This document shows positions 1-8,841 of a DNA stretch of 64,000 nucleotides, in pieces. Both the position numbers and the translations under genes were made by a program. Origin of the DNA: Glaciecola sp049650345 (GTDB lineage: Bacteria > Pseudomonadota > Gammaproteobacteria > Enterobacterales > Alteromonadaceae); contig JBARZY010000133.1 in assembly GCA_049650345.1 (NCBI GenBank), forward strand, positions 7,845-71,844, read 5' to 3'. A model generated the notes under the pieces. It saw nothing but the letters and a program-made list of their open reading frames with translations, did no database searches and was not told the origin of the DNA. The number at the start of each line of letters is the position of its first letter. The first letter of the stretch is position 1.

Positions 1-66
1 ATTGATTGAAACAGTGAATAAATGGACTGCGATTCGGCGCAATTATTAACAAGCTAGCGAAATAAA

Positions 67-147
67 TTAACTGAGTGCAAGTTGTCGTTGTATTTGTTCG
101 TGAAAATCTTTAGGTAATGCAGGTTTACTCAAATGCGCATTTATCAT
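67..147 (-). pseudogene. possible remnant of a response-regulator receiver domain (C-terminal end)
   Basis: A 26-codon minus-strand reading frame starts with ATG and ends at TAA. It contains the residues NAHLSKPALPKDF, which resemble the beta5/alpha5 end of receiver domains in hybrid histidine kinases, where a conserved Lys is followed by a cis-Pro (SKP). The frame stays open upstream of the ATG only to a TAG near position 168, so no phospho-acceptor or core receiver is encoded. It could be a gene relic or coincidence. The match rests on one short motif, so confidence is low. Apart from this I see no gene in positions 1-242. Confidence 0.25.
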
Positions 148-242
148 AACGAGCATACTAAGATAGATACATATGCTATGGAACTAGCATTAATTGCTAA
201 GATAACTAGAGAGAATTCACTATAGGGGAAGAAGAAATTAAT

Positions 243-319
243 TGGTCGGTGTGAGAGGATTTGAACCTCCGACCCCTGACACCCCATGACAGTGCGCTAC
301 CAAGCTGCGCCACACACCG
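243..319 (-). tRNA. tRNA-Pro, anticodon GGG
   Basis: The minus strand folds as a 77-nt tRNA ending in an encoded CCA. The acceptor stem CGGTGTG pairs with CACACCG, the D arm carries GCGCAGCTTGGTAGCGC, and the T arm carries GGAGGTTCAAATCCTC. The seven-base anticodon loop ATGGGGT places GGG at positions 34-36, matching the general form of enterobacterial tRNA-Pro(GGG). It reads CCC and CCU codons. It stands alone, with no other tRNA visible beside it. Confidence 0.96.
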
Positions 320-331
320 ACCGAGTGACGC

Positions 332-337
332 ATTATA
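332..337 (-). promoter_or_regulatory. probable -10 element of the tRNA-Pro promoter
   Basis: The minus strand reads TATAAT here, about 13 bases before the mature tRNA 5' end. It is followed by a GC-rich stretch (GCGTCAC), as is usual in stable-RNA promoters under stringent control. I could not find a convincing -35 hexamer at 16-18 bases, so only the -10 is called. Confidence 0.5.
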
Positions 338-428
338 TTGATTTGGGAGCGTAAATCCACTGCTTTTTGTGCATATGACTAAACTTACCGTATGAATGCT
401 TATTTTTCATGCACATTCGTGTTGTTGC

Positions 429-1346
429 TTAAACCCATACTAATTTGTTGTTAGTCAGGGTTTGCTCGCCATCAAACCGATAAGCGGCAAGTACGCCTTC
501 TTCTACTACTACTGACCAATCCAAGCACGCTCGTTGAGGCGTCATTAGAATAGGTTGGCCTTGCATCCAATAGTGACCAAAAAATATTGGCACTGCTTGT
601 TCTATTTTAGGCTTGTTTTCAAGCGCAAGCGCATGATCGGGTAACTCTGATAAATTAGGCACAGAAGTACACGAGTTTCGATATGTGGCATCGGTACTGG
701 GCACATCCCACCATTTCAAGCGTGCTTTATTGCGTTTGTGCCCACCTGAATCGACAAAGGTGTAGCCTTCGGGCAGGGTCACTTTGCTACCATTTAAAAT
801 ATAGTTAAGGGCTTTAAAAAACGACATAGGCGTATTTTCAATATTCTGCCAAAATGTCGCTGGCAATACCCCGTCACTATTTGTATAAGACTTTAACGTG
901 TTTATGTGGTCATCATGCCATGCGGCATGCACACAGCGGTATTCAGGTGTATCAATAAACACGGGCAAGGTTTTGAACCATTCAATGGTTTTATTAAGCC
1001 ATTCAGTGTCGTTACCCACTTGTTCTAAAAACGCTTTGTGTTCTTCGTAATTTTTGGGCGTGTGGGGGCGCAGAGGATTGCCTTTGCTATCATTCATGTG
1101 CCAGGCAATGGCATAAAACTCATGATTCCCCATAATCACAATGGCTTTGTTGTGCTGCTGCATGGCCATTAAAATATCAACCACTTGTTTTTGTTCGGGG
1201 CCACGGTCGATAATATCCCCTACCGACACCAATATTCGCTCAGGATGCTGCCAAACACCGTCGACAGGTGAGTAGCCGAGCTTTTGAAGCAAGGTAACGA
1301 AGGGTTGTGCATGGCCATGAATATCGCCCACAAAATCAAACTTCAT
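429..1346 (-). CDS. calcineurin-like metallophosphoesterase
   Basis: A 305-residue soluble phosphoesterase of the calcineurin/PPP-like superfamily. The dinuclear metal-site motifs are in order: GDIHGH (residues 7-12), GDIIDRGP (43-50) and GNHEF (73-77), with a later His in FFGHY. Family members include Ser/Thr phosphatases and diadenosine tetraphosphatases such as PrpE and ApaH. The middle of this protein, with an IDTPEYRCVHAAW block, fits that group, but I cannot name a substrate. The ATG lies four bases after the dcd stop codon, so the two genes are probably co-transcribed and translationally coupled. No signal peptide or membrane segment is seen, so it should act in the cytoplasm. Confidence 0.85.
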   Translation of the reverse strand: MKFDFVGDIHGHAQPFVTLLQKLGYSPVDGVWQHPERILVSVGDIIDRGPEQKQVVDILMAMQQHNKAIVIMGNHEFYAIAWHMNDSKGNPLRPHTPKNYEEHKAFLEQVGNDTEWLNKTIEWFKTLPVFIDTPEYRCVHAAWHDDHINTLKSYTNSDGVLPATFWQNIENTPMSFFKALNYILNGSKVTLPEGYTFVDSGGHKRNKARLKWWDVPSTDATYRNSCTSVPNLSELPDHALALENKPKIEQAVPIFFGHYWMQGQPILMTPQRACLDWSVVVEEGVLAAYRFDGEQTLTNNKLVWV

Positions 1347-1350
1347 AGTG

Positions 1351-1935
1351 CTAATCTTCTGAACCTATACGGCTTGCAACGGCACCATCTTGGCCTTTAT
1401 ATTTAGCATCGTTACGCGAGTTATAGGGTTTTTCAGCAAAGTCAGATAACAGCTCAAAACTTAATGCGCCTATTTTCATACCCGGCTTCAACGCCAAGGG
1501 TAACTTACCTGAATTAAAAAATTCTAAAACGATGTTACCCGACCAACCAGGATCGATACGATGGGCAGTTACGTGCACCATTAAGCCTAAGCGTGCCAAT
1601 GATGAACGACCATCAAGCCAGCCCACCATATTTGCCGGTAAGGTAATAGATTCTTGGGTAACTGCAATAGCTAATTCGCCGGGGTGTAAGAAGAAAGATT
1701 TACCTTCAACAATTTCTATTTCGTCACTCATTACAGTATCAAGGGCGTCTTGCACATCTTGCTTAGGGCCGCTTAAATCTATGTAAGGTGCAAAATGGTC
1801 CTCAAATACCCTAAATTTATTTCCTAGCGTAACGTCAACGGTTAATCCACTAATACTGTTCTCGCTGGGCTGCGGCACAATATTAATGCTACCTGAGGCC
1901 AAATGTTTCTTTATATCCTTATCACATAAACGCAT
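1351..1935 (-). CDS. dcd: dCTP deaminase
   Basis: A 194-residue protein, essentially the length of E. coli Dcd (193), which deaminates dCTP to dUTP and so feeds dTMP synthesis. The family signature RSSLARLGLMVHVTAHRIDPG is present almost unchanged near residues 110-130. The catalytic Glu follows in VLEFFNSG, and the C-terminal lid region is intact. The protein forms a trimer in the cytoplasm by family knowledge. The ATG is preceded by an AGAAG ribosome site. It sits between mrp (upstream, same strand) and the metallophosphoesterase; the dcd-mrp-metG neighbourhood is common in gammaproteobacteria. The product is a full-length, ordinary housekeeping enzyme. Confidence 0.97.
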   Translation of the reverse strand: MRLCDKDIKKHLASGSINIVPQPSENSISGLTVDVTLGNKFRVFEDHFAPYIDLSGPKQDVQDALDTVMSDEIEIVEGKSFFLHPGELAIAVTQESITLPANMVGWLDGRSSLARLGLMVHVTAHRIDPGWSGNIVLEFFNSGKLPLALKPGMKIGALSFELLSDFAEKPYNSRNDAKYKGQDGAVASRIGSED

Positions 1936-2046
1936 GATGCACTTCTTTTTTGATGGTTAAAATTATTAAGCATGAGTATGCCTGAATTATGCGGCTTCAT
2001 TAATTTGCATGCAAGCATATATGCACGTTAGCCAAGGCTTATTTAC

Positions 2047-3138
2047 TTAATCAAGACGCGTAATTTGAATACTATTTGCCATATTTTCAGCCGTCGGCAA
2101 TACCTCTACTAATTCGCATAAATTTTTTGATAAGTTAATGGCCGCTTCTCTGTAAATTACCGATATTGCATGTTGCGGTTTTTCAAGTAGCAAGGCTTTG
2201 CCATCGTCTGCATATTCTCTTATGGTGGGGTCTAAGGGTACATGTGCTAACACAGGTAGTTCGTACCTCTCAGACAACTGCTCTGCGCCCTTTTCAGCGA
2301 ATATGGCGGTTTTGTGATGGCATTTCCCGCACTCAAAGTAACTCATATTTTCAATAATGCCTAAAACCGGTACATCCAATTTTTCAAACATCGCAATGCC
2401 TTTTGCTGCATCATTTAGCGCGATGTTTTGTGGGGTAGTCACCACAACAGCTGCGGTTAGGGGTAATTGCTGGCATATGGTTAGTTGGATATCACCGGTG
2501 CCCGGTGGCATATCTACAATCAAATAATCGAGCATAGGCCATTGCGTTTCTTTCAATAATTGCGATAGGGCTTTGCTTGCCATGGGGCCACGCCAAATAG
2601 AAGCATGCTCGTTATCAACCAAGTAGCCAATAGAATTTGATGCTAAGCCATGGGCAATAATGGGGTGCATAATTTTATTGTCAGGACTGCGCGGGCTTTG
2701 GCCCACCGTGCCCAACATGAGTGGAATAGATGGCCCATAAATATCAGCGTCCAATATGCCCACGCGCGCGCCCTCTTGCTGCAACGCCAAGGCAAGGTTC
2801 ACTGCACTCGCTGATTTACCTACCCCGCCCTTTCCAGACGATACCGCAATAATGTTCTTTATGTTCGCAATGGGTGTTTGTTTGCTTGAAAAAATAGGAA
2901 TATTGTAAGCATATGTCACCTGTTTATACGGCAAATTATGCTGTTTTAACGCGCTTACAATTTGCGCCCATACCGAATCGACTACCATAGGAAAGTGCAA
3001 ACACAACACATGCTTTGTGTTACTGCTGGTTTGAATAAGTTCGGGCTTACTCAAGCCCAAGGTGTTTGCGGCTAGTGCTACAATTTGATTGATTGTATTG
3101 GTAGGCAATGCTGAAAATTTAGTAGAAAAAAAAGACAC
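2047..3138 (-). CDS. mrp: Mrp/ApbC family iron-sulfur cluster carrier ATPase
   Basis: A deviant Walker-A P-loop ATPase that binds and delivers Fe-S clusters. From the chosen start it has 363 residues. An N-terminal MIP18/DUF59-like region is followed by GKGGVGKS at about residues 102-109, DADIYGPS, the IVDMPPGTGD block and a CxxC pair (ECGKCHHK) that would bind the cluster at a dimer interface. I chose the GTG at 3138 because a strong GGAG lies six bases before it. An earlier in-frame GTG at 3162 would add eight hydrophobic residues (LSIFGVIV) and lacks such a site. It is divergent from metG with about 160 bases between, the same arrangement as in E. coli. Confidence 0.93.
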   Translation of the reverse strand: MSFFSTKFSALPTNTINQIVALAANTLGLSKPELIQTSSNTKHVLCLHFPMVVDSVWAQIVSALKQHNLPYKQVTYAYNIPIFSSKQTPIANIKNIIAVSSGKGGVGKSASAVNLALALQQEGARVGILDADIYGPSIPLMLGTVGQSPRSPDNKIMHPIIAHGLASNSIGYLVDNEHASIWRGPMASKALSQLLKETQWPMLDYLIVDMPPGTGDIQLTICQQLPLTAAVVVTTPQNIALNDAAKGIAMFEKLDVPVLGIIENMSYFECGKCHHKTAIFAEKGAEQLSERYELPVLAHVPLDPTIREYADDGKALLLEKPQHAISVIYREAAINLSKNLCELVEVLPTAENMANSIQITRLD

Positions 3139-3301
3139 GATTACTCCAAATATCGATAACACTTAGTGCAGTAATGATAAGCAACAGCACTATAATTGCG
3201 CGATTTATGTATTATTATGCCCAATTCAAGGTGCAAATAATACGAGTTTCGGCTACCATCTGCGCATTATTGTTATTTGTATTTTCAGGGTTTTAATTTT
3301 C

Positions 3302-5344
3302 ATGCAAGCAAAGCAACGTCGCATACTGGTTACCAGTGCTTTACCTTATGCCAATGGGTCTATTCACCTTGGGCACTTACTTGAACACATTCAAACCGAT
3401 ATTTGGGTAAGATTTCAACGTTTGCAGGGTAATCAATGCTACAGCGTATGTGCAGACGACGCCCACGGAACGCCGGTTATGCTTAAGGCCCAAGAGCTGG
3501 GTATTACACCTGAAGAGATGGTGGCGCAAACTCGCGCCGAGCATCATCAAGACTTGCAAGACTTTTTAGTAGATTACGATAACTATTACGTTACCCACTC
3601 GCCTGAAAACAAAGAACTATGTGAGCTAGTCTACAACCGTTTAAATGAAAATGGTTATATTTCAAAGCGCACTATTAATCAGTTGTTTGATCCTGAAAAA
3701 GAAATGTTCTTACCCGACCGTTTCGTAAAAGGCACGTGTCCTAAATGCGGTGCTGAAGACCAAAACGGTGACAGCTGCGACGTATGCGGCGCTACTTATA
3801 GCCCTACTGAAGTAAAGAATCCACGTTCTGTAGTATCTGGTGCCACGCCAGTATTACGTGATTCTGAGCACTACTTTTTTGACCTACCTAAGTTTGAAGG
3901 CATGCTGAAAGAGTGGATCCGCTCTGGCGCCATATCAAATGAAATGGCTAATAAACTGGAAGAATGGTTTGAGCAAGGTTTGCAACAGTGGGACATTAGC
4001 CGTGACGCTCCCTATTTTGGGTTTGAAATTCCCAACGCCCCGGGCAAGTTTTTCTATGTATGGGTAGATGCACCGGTGGGTTACATGGCCAGCTTTAAGA
4101 ATTATGCCAACAAACACGGCATTAACGATGAAGAATTTTGGCTACCAGGTAACGACACTGAGCTATATCACTTTATAGGCAAAGACATTACGTATTTCCA
4201 TTGCTTATTTTGGCCAGCAATGCTGGAAGGCGCAGGTTTTAGAAAGCCTACAGGTGTAAATATTCATGGTTTTGTCACCGTAAACGGCGCTAAAATGTCT
4301 AAGTCAAAAGGCACGTTCATAAAGGGCCGTACTTATCTTGACCATTTAAACCCTGAATACCTACGTTACTATTTTGCAAGTAAACTAAACGATAGCGTGA
4401 CCGACATCGATTTAAACTTTGAAGATTTTGTGCAAAAGGTAAACGCTGATTTAGTGGGTAAAGTAGTGAATATTGCGTCACGTTGTGCTGGTTTCATTAC
4501 CAAAAAATTTGACGCTACCTTGTCTAGTAACATTCATAATGCCGCATTATTAGAAGAGTTCCAACAGGCGCAAACCGCTATTGGCGAGGCAATTGAAGCC
4601 CGTCATTATCACAAAGCAGTGCGTGACATCATGACCCTTGCCGACAAAGCGAATCAATATATTGATGCACAGGCACCGTGGGTAACCATCAAAGATGAAA
4701 ACCTACAAAGCCAAACTCACGATGTATGTTCAATGGGTATTCATTTATTTAGAATATTGATGGTGTACTTAACACCTGTATTGCCGAAATTATCGCAACA
4801 AGCACAAACTTTCTTAAATGATGAATTTACATGGGACAGCGTGCAAGAAGTCAAATTAGGCCATAGTATTAATAAGTTTAAAGCGATGATCCAACGTGTT
4901 GACCTAGACAAAGTTAATGCCATGGTTGAAGCGTCTAAAGAACATTTAAAATCTACTGCGTCTGTTGCAAGTAAAGCGCCTGCAGCAGCTCAAGAAACAT
5001 CAATTGAGCCGGTCGCCGATACTATTAGCTTTGAAGAATTTGCCAAGGTTGATTTTAGAATTGCTAAAATAGTGCATGCTGAAGCGGTTGAAAAAGCCGA
5101 CAAGTTATTGCGCCTAGAACTGGATATTGGTAACGAAACTCGTCAAGTCTTTGCGGGTATTAAGTCAGCATATAAAGCTGAAGACTTAATTGGCAAGCAT
5201 ACCGTAATGGTGGCAAATTTAGCGCCTAGAAAGATGCGCTTTGGTGTGTCTGAAGGCATGGTGTTAGCAGCCGGCCCTGGTGGCGAAGACTTGTATATAC
5301 TGGAACCTCACACCGGCGCAACACCGGGAATGCGAGTTAAGTAG
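3302..5344 (+). CDS. metG: methionyl-tRNA synthetase
   Basis: A class I aminoacyl-tRNA synthetase of 680 residues, the usual long bacterial form. The HIGH-type motif is HLGH (residues 22-25). A zinc knuckle with Cys at about 146, 149, 159 and 162 follows, and KMSKS lies at about 331-335. The anticodon-binding alpha-helical domain comes next. A C-terminal EMAP/Trbp111-like tRNA-binding domain (roughly 575-680, beginning ISFEEFAKVDFRIAKI) gives the dimeric form seen in E. coli. It charges tRNA-Met in the cytoplasm and is essential. It ends three bases before the end of the convergent methyltransferase gene, so the two transcripts probably overlap at their 3' ends. Confidence 0.98.
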   Translation: MQAKQRRILVTSALPYANGSIHLGHLLEHIQTDIWVRFQRLQGNQCYSVCADDAHGTPVMLKAQELGITPEEMVAQTRAEHHQDLQDFLVDYDNYYVTHSPENKELCELVYNRLNENGYISKRTINQLFDPEKEMFLPDRFVKGTCPKCGAEDQNGDSCDVCGATYSPTEVKNPRSVVSGATPVLRDSEHYFFDLPKFEGMLKEWIRSGAISNEMANKLEEWFEQGLQQWDISRDAPYFGFEIPNAPGKFFYVWVDAPVGYMASFKNYANKHGINDEEFWLPGNDTELYHFIGKDITYFHCLFWPAMLEGAGFRKPTGVNIHGFVTVNGAKMSKSKGTFIKGRTYLDHLNPEYLRYYFASKLNDSVTDIDLNFEDFVQKVNADLVGKVVNIASRCAGFITKKFDATLSSNIHNAALLEEFQQAQTAIGEAIEARHYHKAVRDIMTLADKANQYIDAQAPWVTIKDENLQSQTHDVCSMGIHLFRILMVYLTPVLPKLSQQAQTFLNDEFTWDSVQEVKLGHSINKFKAMIQRVDLDKVNAMVEASKEHLKSTASVASKAPAAAQETSIEPVADTISFEEFAKVDFRIAKIVHAEAVEKADKLLRLELDIGNETRQVFAGIKSAYKAEDLIGKHTVMVANLAPRKMRFGVSEGMVLAAGPGGEDLYILEPHTGATPGMRVK

Positions 5345-5347
5345 CTT

Positions 5348-6112
5348 CTACTGTTTGCTTTGCGATGCGCATTGGTGCGCATTGCGAGCACTTGCCGTAT
5401 TAGTACTAAATTTGGGTTTTAACTTCCATTTTGGTTTTATGGGTGACAACGGAATTTCTCGTTTTCGCGCCACAATAATGTACATACTGGAAAACCACGG
5501 TAAGTAAGTTTGACACCATTTTTGTATTTTACTTTGGCTGTTTAAGCGCTTTCGCATAAATAACGATGAGTACAACAAATGCTCTTGTTGCACAATTTCA
5601 AAATCGAGCAATTGCAACCAATCTTTAATACGTGTACTCGTAAAAAAGCGCCCTTTGTGCAGCAAATTTTTACGGTTAATGGGCAAGTATTTCATTATCC
5701 CCGCAATACTAAAAGGGTTAAAACCCGCAATTACCACCCGTCCATCAGACGTAACCGCACGATCAATCTCTCTAATAATTTGATGGGGATCTTGCGCAAA
5801 ATCCAATTCACCTAGCAGTAAAAATGCATCCACACTGTTATTTTGAAAAGGCAAGCTCGCCGAGTTAGCACACAGACTATTGCGTTTGTTAGCATGCGGC
5901 GCACAGCTAAACTGATAACGAACCGAGCATTTTTTTAAGTCAATTTGACTGCTTAAGCTGCCAATTTTAACTAAATAATACCCAAAAATGCGTTCGGTAA
6001 TAGGAATGAGTGCCTGCTCTAATTCGTGTTTTGCAATATCGCCCTGCCCAATTTGTTGCCATTGCTTGGGGTACTCTGGCGCTTCTTTGCTACGTGCTGA
6101 ACGCATCCACAT
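5348..6112 (-). CDS. SAM-dependent methyltransferase, YafS-like
   Basis: A 254-residue protein with a class I methyltransferase-like core. A conserved block SVDAFLLLGELDFAQDPHQIIREIDRAVTSDGR is followed by VVIAGFNPFS, which resembles the post-motif region of YafS/UbiE-type methyltransferases. The N-terminal glycine-rich SAM loop is poorly conserved (LVKIGSLSS), so SAM binding is inferred from the family rather than from a perfect motif. It is divergent from gloB and close to mltD, the same neighbourhood as E. coli yafS-gloB-mltD, which supports the assignment. The start is ATG with GGAG seven bases upstream. The C-terminal basic tail (PIKPKWKLKPKF) is low complexity. The substrate is unknown. 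Confidence 0.75.
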   Translation of the reverse strand: MWMRSARSKEAPEYPKQWQQIGQGDIAKHELEQALIPITERIFGYYLVKIGSLSSQIDLKKCSVRYQFSCAPHANKRNSLCANSASLPFQNNSVDAFLLLGELDFAQDPHQIIREIDRAVTSDGRVVIAGFNPFSIAGIMKYLPINRKNLLHKGRFFTSTRIKDWLQLLDFEIVQQEHLLYSSLFMRKRLNSQSKIQKWCQTYLPWFSSMYIIVARKREIPLSPIKPKWKLKPKFSTNTASARNAHQCASQSKQ

Positions 6113-6194
6113 TGCCTCACTCCATTACTTGAAACTCATTCAACTAAGCCCTAAAGTAGGTCATATAGTCTCTTAACTGTCAATAAAATCATTT

Positions 6195-7004
6195 ATGCAA
6201 TCAATAACAAAGCACCAAACTTCAGCACTTACATTAGTTGCCATACCCGCCTTCACCGACAACTACATTTGGTGCTTGCACAACGGCGTTGATGCGATGG
6301 TAGTCGACCCAGGCGATGGCGATGCTGTAGCAGATTTTCTTAAGCAACAACAGTTGCGCTTGTGTGCGGTATTAATCACCCATCATCATCTTGACCATGT
6401 GGGTGGCTTACCCACACTACATGGTATGTATCCAAATATGCCCGTATACGGGCCTAACAATCCTAAAATAAAATATATTAGCCACCCGCTTGAGAACGGC
6501 AGCACAATTAAGATTGACGCACTTGATTTACGCTATAAAGTGCTTGCCACCCCCGGACATACTCTTGACCATATTGTGTATTACGACAATACCCATTTGT
6601 TTTGTGGTGACACTTTATTTTCAGCCGGTTGCGGTAGAATGTTTGAGGGCACAGCCCCTATGTTTTATCAGTCGTTGCAAGCATTAAGTGCACTGCCAGC
6701 TCACTTACAGGTATGTTGCACACACGAATACACCGCGGCTAATGTTGCATTTGCGCAATCAATTGAACCCCATAATGAGGCCTTACATGGCTACCAACAG
6801 TGGGTAGTTGAACAACGCACTAATAATAAAATCACCCTTCCATCAACAATAGCTCAACAACATGAAATTAATCCGTTTTTACGTTGTCACATAAAAAGCG
6901 TGCAACAAGCGGTGTTAGACCCATACACAAACGCATGTAGCAACAACACCGAAACTGAAGTCGCCACCTTTGCCGCCTTGCGAAAGCGAAAGGATGATTT
7001 TTAA
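6195..7004 (+). CDS. gloB: hydroxyacylglutathione hydrolase (glyoxalase II)
   Basis: A 269-residue metallo-beta-lactamase-fold hydrolase that converts S-lactoylglutathione to lactate and glutathione, the second step of methylglyoxal removal. The metal-binding motif THHHLDH (His63, His65, Asp67, His68) is intact. TPGHTLDH, FCGDTLFSAGCGR and CTHEYT supply the remaining ligands, and a C-terminal glutathione-binding domain with NPFLRC follows. It is of normal length and cytoplasmic. It is divergent from the yafS-like gene and followed 55 bases later by mltD on the same strand. Confidence 0.95.
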   Translation: MQSITKHQTSALTLVAIPAFTDNYIWCLHNGVDAMVVDPGDGDAVADFLKQQQLRLCAVLITHHHLDHVGGLPTLHGMYPNMPVYGPNNPKIKYISHPLENGSTIKIDALDLRYKVLATPGHTLDHIVYYDNTHLFCGDTLFSAGCGRMFEGTAPMFYQSLQALSALPAHLQVCCTHEYTAANVAFAQSIEPHNEALHGYQQWVVEQRTNNKITLPSTIAQQHEINPFLRCHIKSVQQAVLDPYTNACSNNTETEVATFAALRKRKDDF

Positions 7005-7059
7005 TTTTGTTGCAAATAACGTACACTTCATCCCGTACATAAGAATAATAAAGGACATT

Positions 7060-8775
7060 ATGAAGTTTCTATTGCTACCTCTCGTATTGCTACTTAGCGC
7101 ATGCCAACTCACTCAAACCTCTGACAAACCGACTACCACAGAGGTAGAAGCCGACGCCCTAACATTAATCACATGTCCGGCAAGTACGCACCCGTCAGAA
7201 GAGGCGTCAAGCAGTGGCAATGGTCAAAACACCAACGCAGAAAATACTGAACACACCAAAGAGAACGAAAGTCACCTAGCAGACTGCGCTAGCGAAGAGG
7301 AAGGTGTAGTACAAATTATTCACCCTATTGAAGAGGTGGATATTGCCCTTGAAACTCCAGAGGTGGCTGAAGAAGAAACCATCGATAATGTATGGCAAGT
7401 AATACAAGAACAGTTAGCATTTGCTGCACCAAATGATCAAGCGCGTTTAGTGGCACAGCGCAAGTGGTACTTGCGTCACCCGGCTTACATGCAACGAGTA
7501 TCAAAGCGTGCTAAGCCCTTTTTGTATTATATTGTGCAACGTTTAGAAGCAGAAGGCATGCCCTTAGATTTGGCACTTTTGCCTATTGTAGAAAGCGCAT
7601 TTGACCCCTTTGCCTATTCCCATGGGCGTGCATCAGGCATGTGGCAGTTTATTCCTGGCACTGGCAAACGCTTCGGCATGAAACAAACTTGGTGGTACGA
7701 CGGTAGGCGCGACGTCATCGCATCTACCGAGGGCGCAATTAAGTACTTACGTTACCTGCACAACATGTTTGACGGCGACTGGTTACATGCACTAGCAGCT
7801 TACAACAGTGGCGAAGGCCGAGTAATGCGCGCCATTAAAAAGAACAGACGAGCAGGTAAGCCTACCGATTTTTGGTCACTTTCATTGCCCAAAGAAACCC
7901 GTGCTTATGTGCCTAAGCTTTTAGCATTAGGTGATATTTTAAGGCATCAAGACAAATATCAATTTACATGGCCGCACATTCCTAATGCGCCTGTAGTGCA
8001 ACCAGTAGATGTAGGTTCGCAAATTGATTTAGCCCTTGCGGCCAATATGGCGGGCTTGAGCATTGCCGAACTGCAGGCGCTTAACCCTGGTTATAATCGT
8101 TGGGCAACCGATCCTAGCGGTCCGCATCGCTTATTATTACCCCTTGATAAAGTAGAAAAGTTTGAACAAGTACTAGCCAACACGTCTAATAAAGATCGTC
8201 TAAATTGGGTCAGACATAAAGTAAAGTCGGGCGAAAGCTTGGGCATTATTGCAGGCAAGTATTCAAGCAGCATCGATGTTATTAAGCAGGTTAACAACCT
8301 ACGAGGTAACACCATATATGTTAACGACTACATTCTAGTACCGGTGTCATTAAAAAGTTTAAGTGCTTATAGCTTATCGCTTGATCAGCGCTTAGCCAAA
8401 ACCCAAAGTATCGCTAGAGCCGAGCACAAAATTACGCATAATGTGCGTTCGGGCGATACCCTTTGGGATATTGCGATGGCGCACAAAGTGGGTGTACGTA
8501 ATTTAGCCAAGTGGAATAAAATGGCACCTACCGATCCCTTACGAGTAGGCTCAAAACTCGTTATTTGGACCGACCAAGTGCCAGTACCCAATGCAAACTC
8601 ACCAGTAATGCGCAATGTGGTATATACCGTTCGTAATGGTGACTCGCTGGCGCGCATTGCGAGTAAATTTAAGGTTAAAGTGTCAGACTTAACCAAATGG
8701 AACAAATTGAATAGAAAGAAATACCTACAACCTGGGCAAAAGTTAAAAATTAAAGTGGATGTTACCCGCACTTAA
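7060..8775 (+). CDS. mltD: membrane-bound lytic murein transglycosylase D, lipoprotein
   Basis: A 571-residue lipoprotein that cleaves peptidoglycan glycan strands in the periplasm. I start it at the ATG at 7060 (MKFLLLPLVLLLSAC), which has AAGGAC just upstream and gives a clean lipobox LLSAC; the frame is open further upstream but that would spoil the signal peptide. An acidic, low-complexity linker (to about residue 120) precedes the SLT domain. The SLT domain has catalytic Glu at about residue 178 in LLPIVESAFDP, then GMWQFIPGTGKRFG and LAAYNSGEGRV. Three LysM peptidoglycan-binding repeats follow at about 386-430, 461-503 and 524-567. E. coli MltD is shorter, with two LysM repeats. Confidence 0.95.
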   Translation: MKFLLLPLVLLLSACQLTQTSDKPTTTEVEADALTLITCPASTHPSEEASSSGNGQNTNAENTEHTKENESHLADCASEEEGVVQIIHPIEEVDIALETPEVAEEETIDNVWQVIQEQLAFAAPNDQARLVAQRKWYLRHPAYMQRVSKRAKPFLYYIVQRLEAEGMPLDLALLPIVESAFDPFAYSHGRASGMWQFIPGTGKRFGMKQTWWYDGRRDVIASTEGAIKYLRYLHNMFDGDWLHALAAYNSGEGRVMRAIKKNRRAGKPTDFWSLSLPKETRAYVPKLLALGDILRHQDKYQFTWPHIPNAPVVQPVDVGSQIDLALAANMAGLSIAELQALNPGYNRWATDPSGPHRLLLPLDKVEKFEQVLANTSNKDRLNWVRHKVKSGESLGIIAGKYSSSIDVIKQVNNLRGNTIYVNDYILVPVSLKSLSAYSLSLDQRLAKTQSIARAEHKITHNVRSGDTLWDIAMAHKVGVRNLAKWNKMAPTDPLRVGSKLVIWTDQVPVPNANSPVMRNVVYTVRNGDSLARIASKFKVKVSDLTKWNKLNRKKYLQPGQKLKIKVDVTRT

Positions 8776-8779
8776 TAAA

Positions 8780-8811
8780 AAGGCAGCGCTAAGGTTTTCC
8801 CGCGCTGCCTT
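8780..8811. terminator. bidirectional intrinsic terminator between mltD and cysS
   Basis: Inverted repeat AAGGCAGCGC / GCGCTGCCTT with a 12-base loop, flanked by an A-run on the left and TATTT on the right. It sits between convergent genes and can stop both the mltD (plus) and cysS (minus) transcripts. Confidence 0.85.
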
Positions 8812-8841
8812 ATTTAGACTGTTGTAGCCTAAGCGTTTTGC

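Noticed and set aside
6970..7059. Longer N-terminus for MltD starting inside gloB
   Set aside because: The internal ATG at 7060 has a proper ribosome site and gives a canonical lipoprotein signal.
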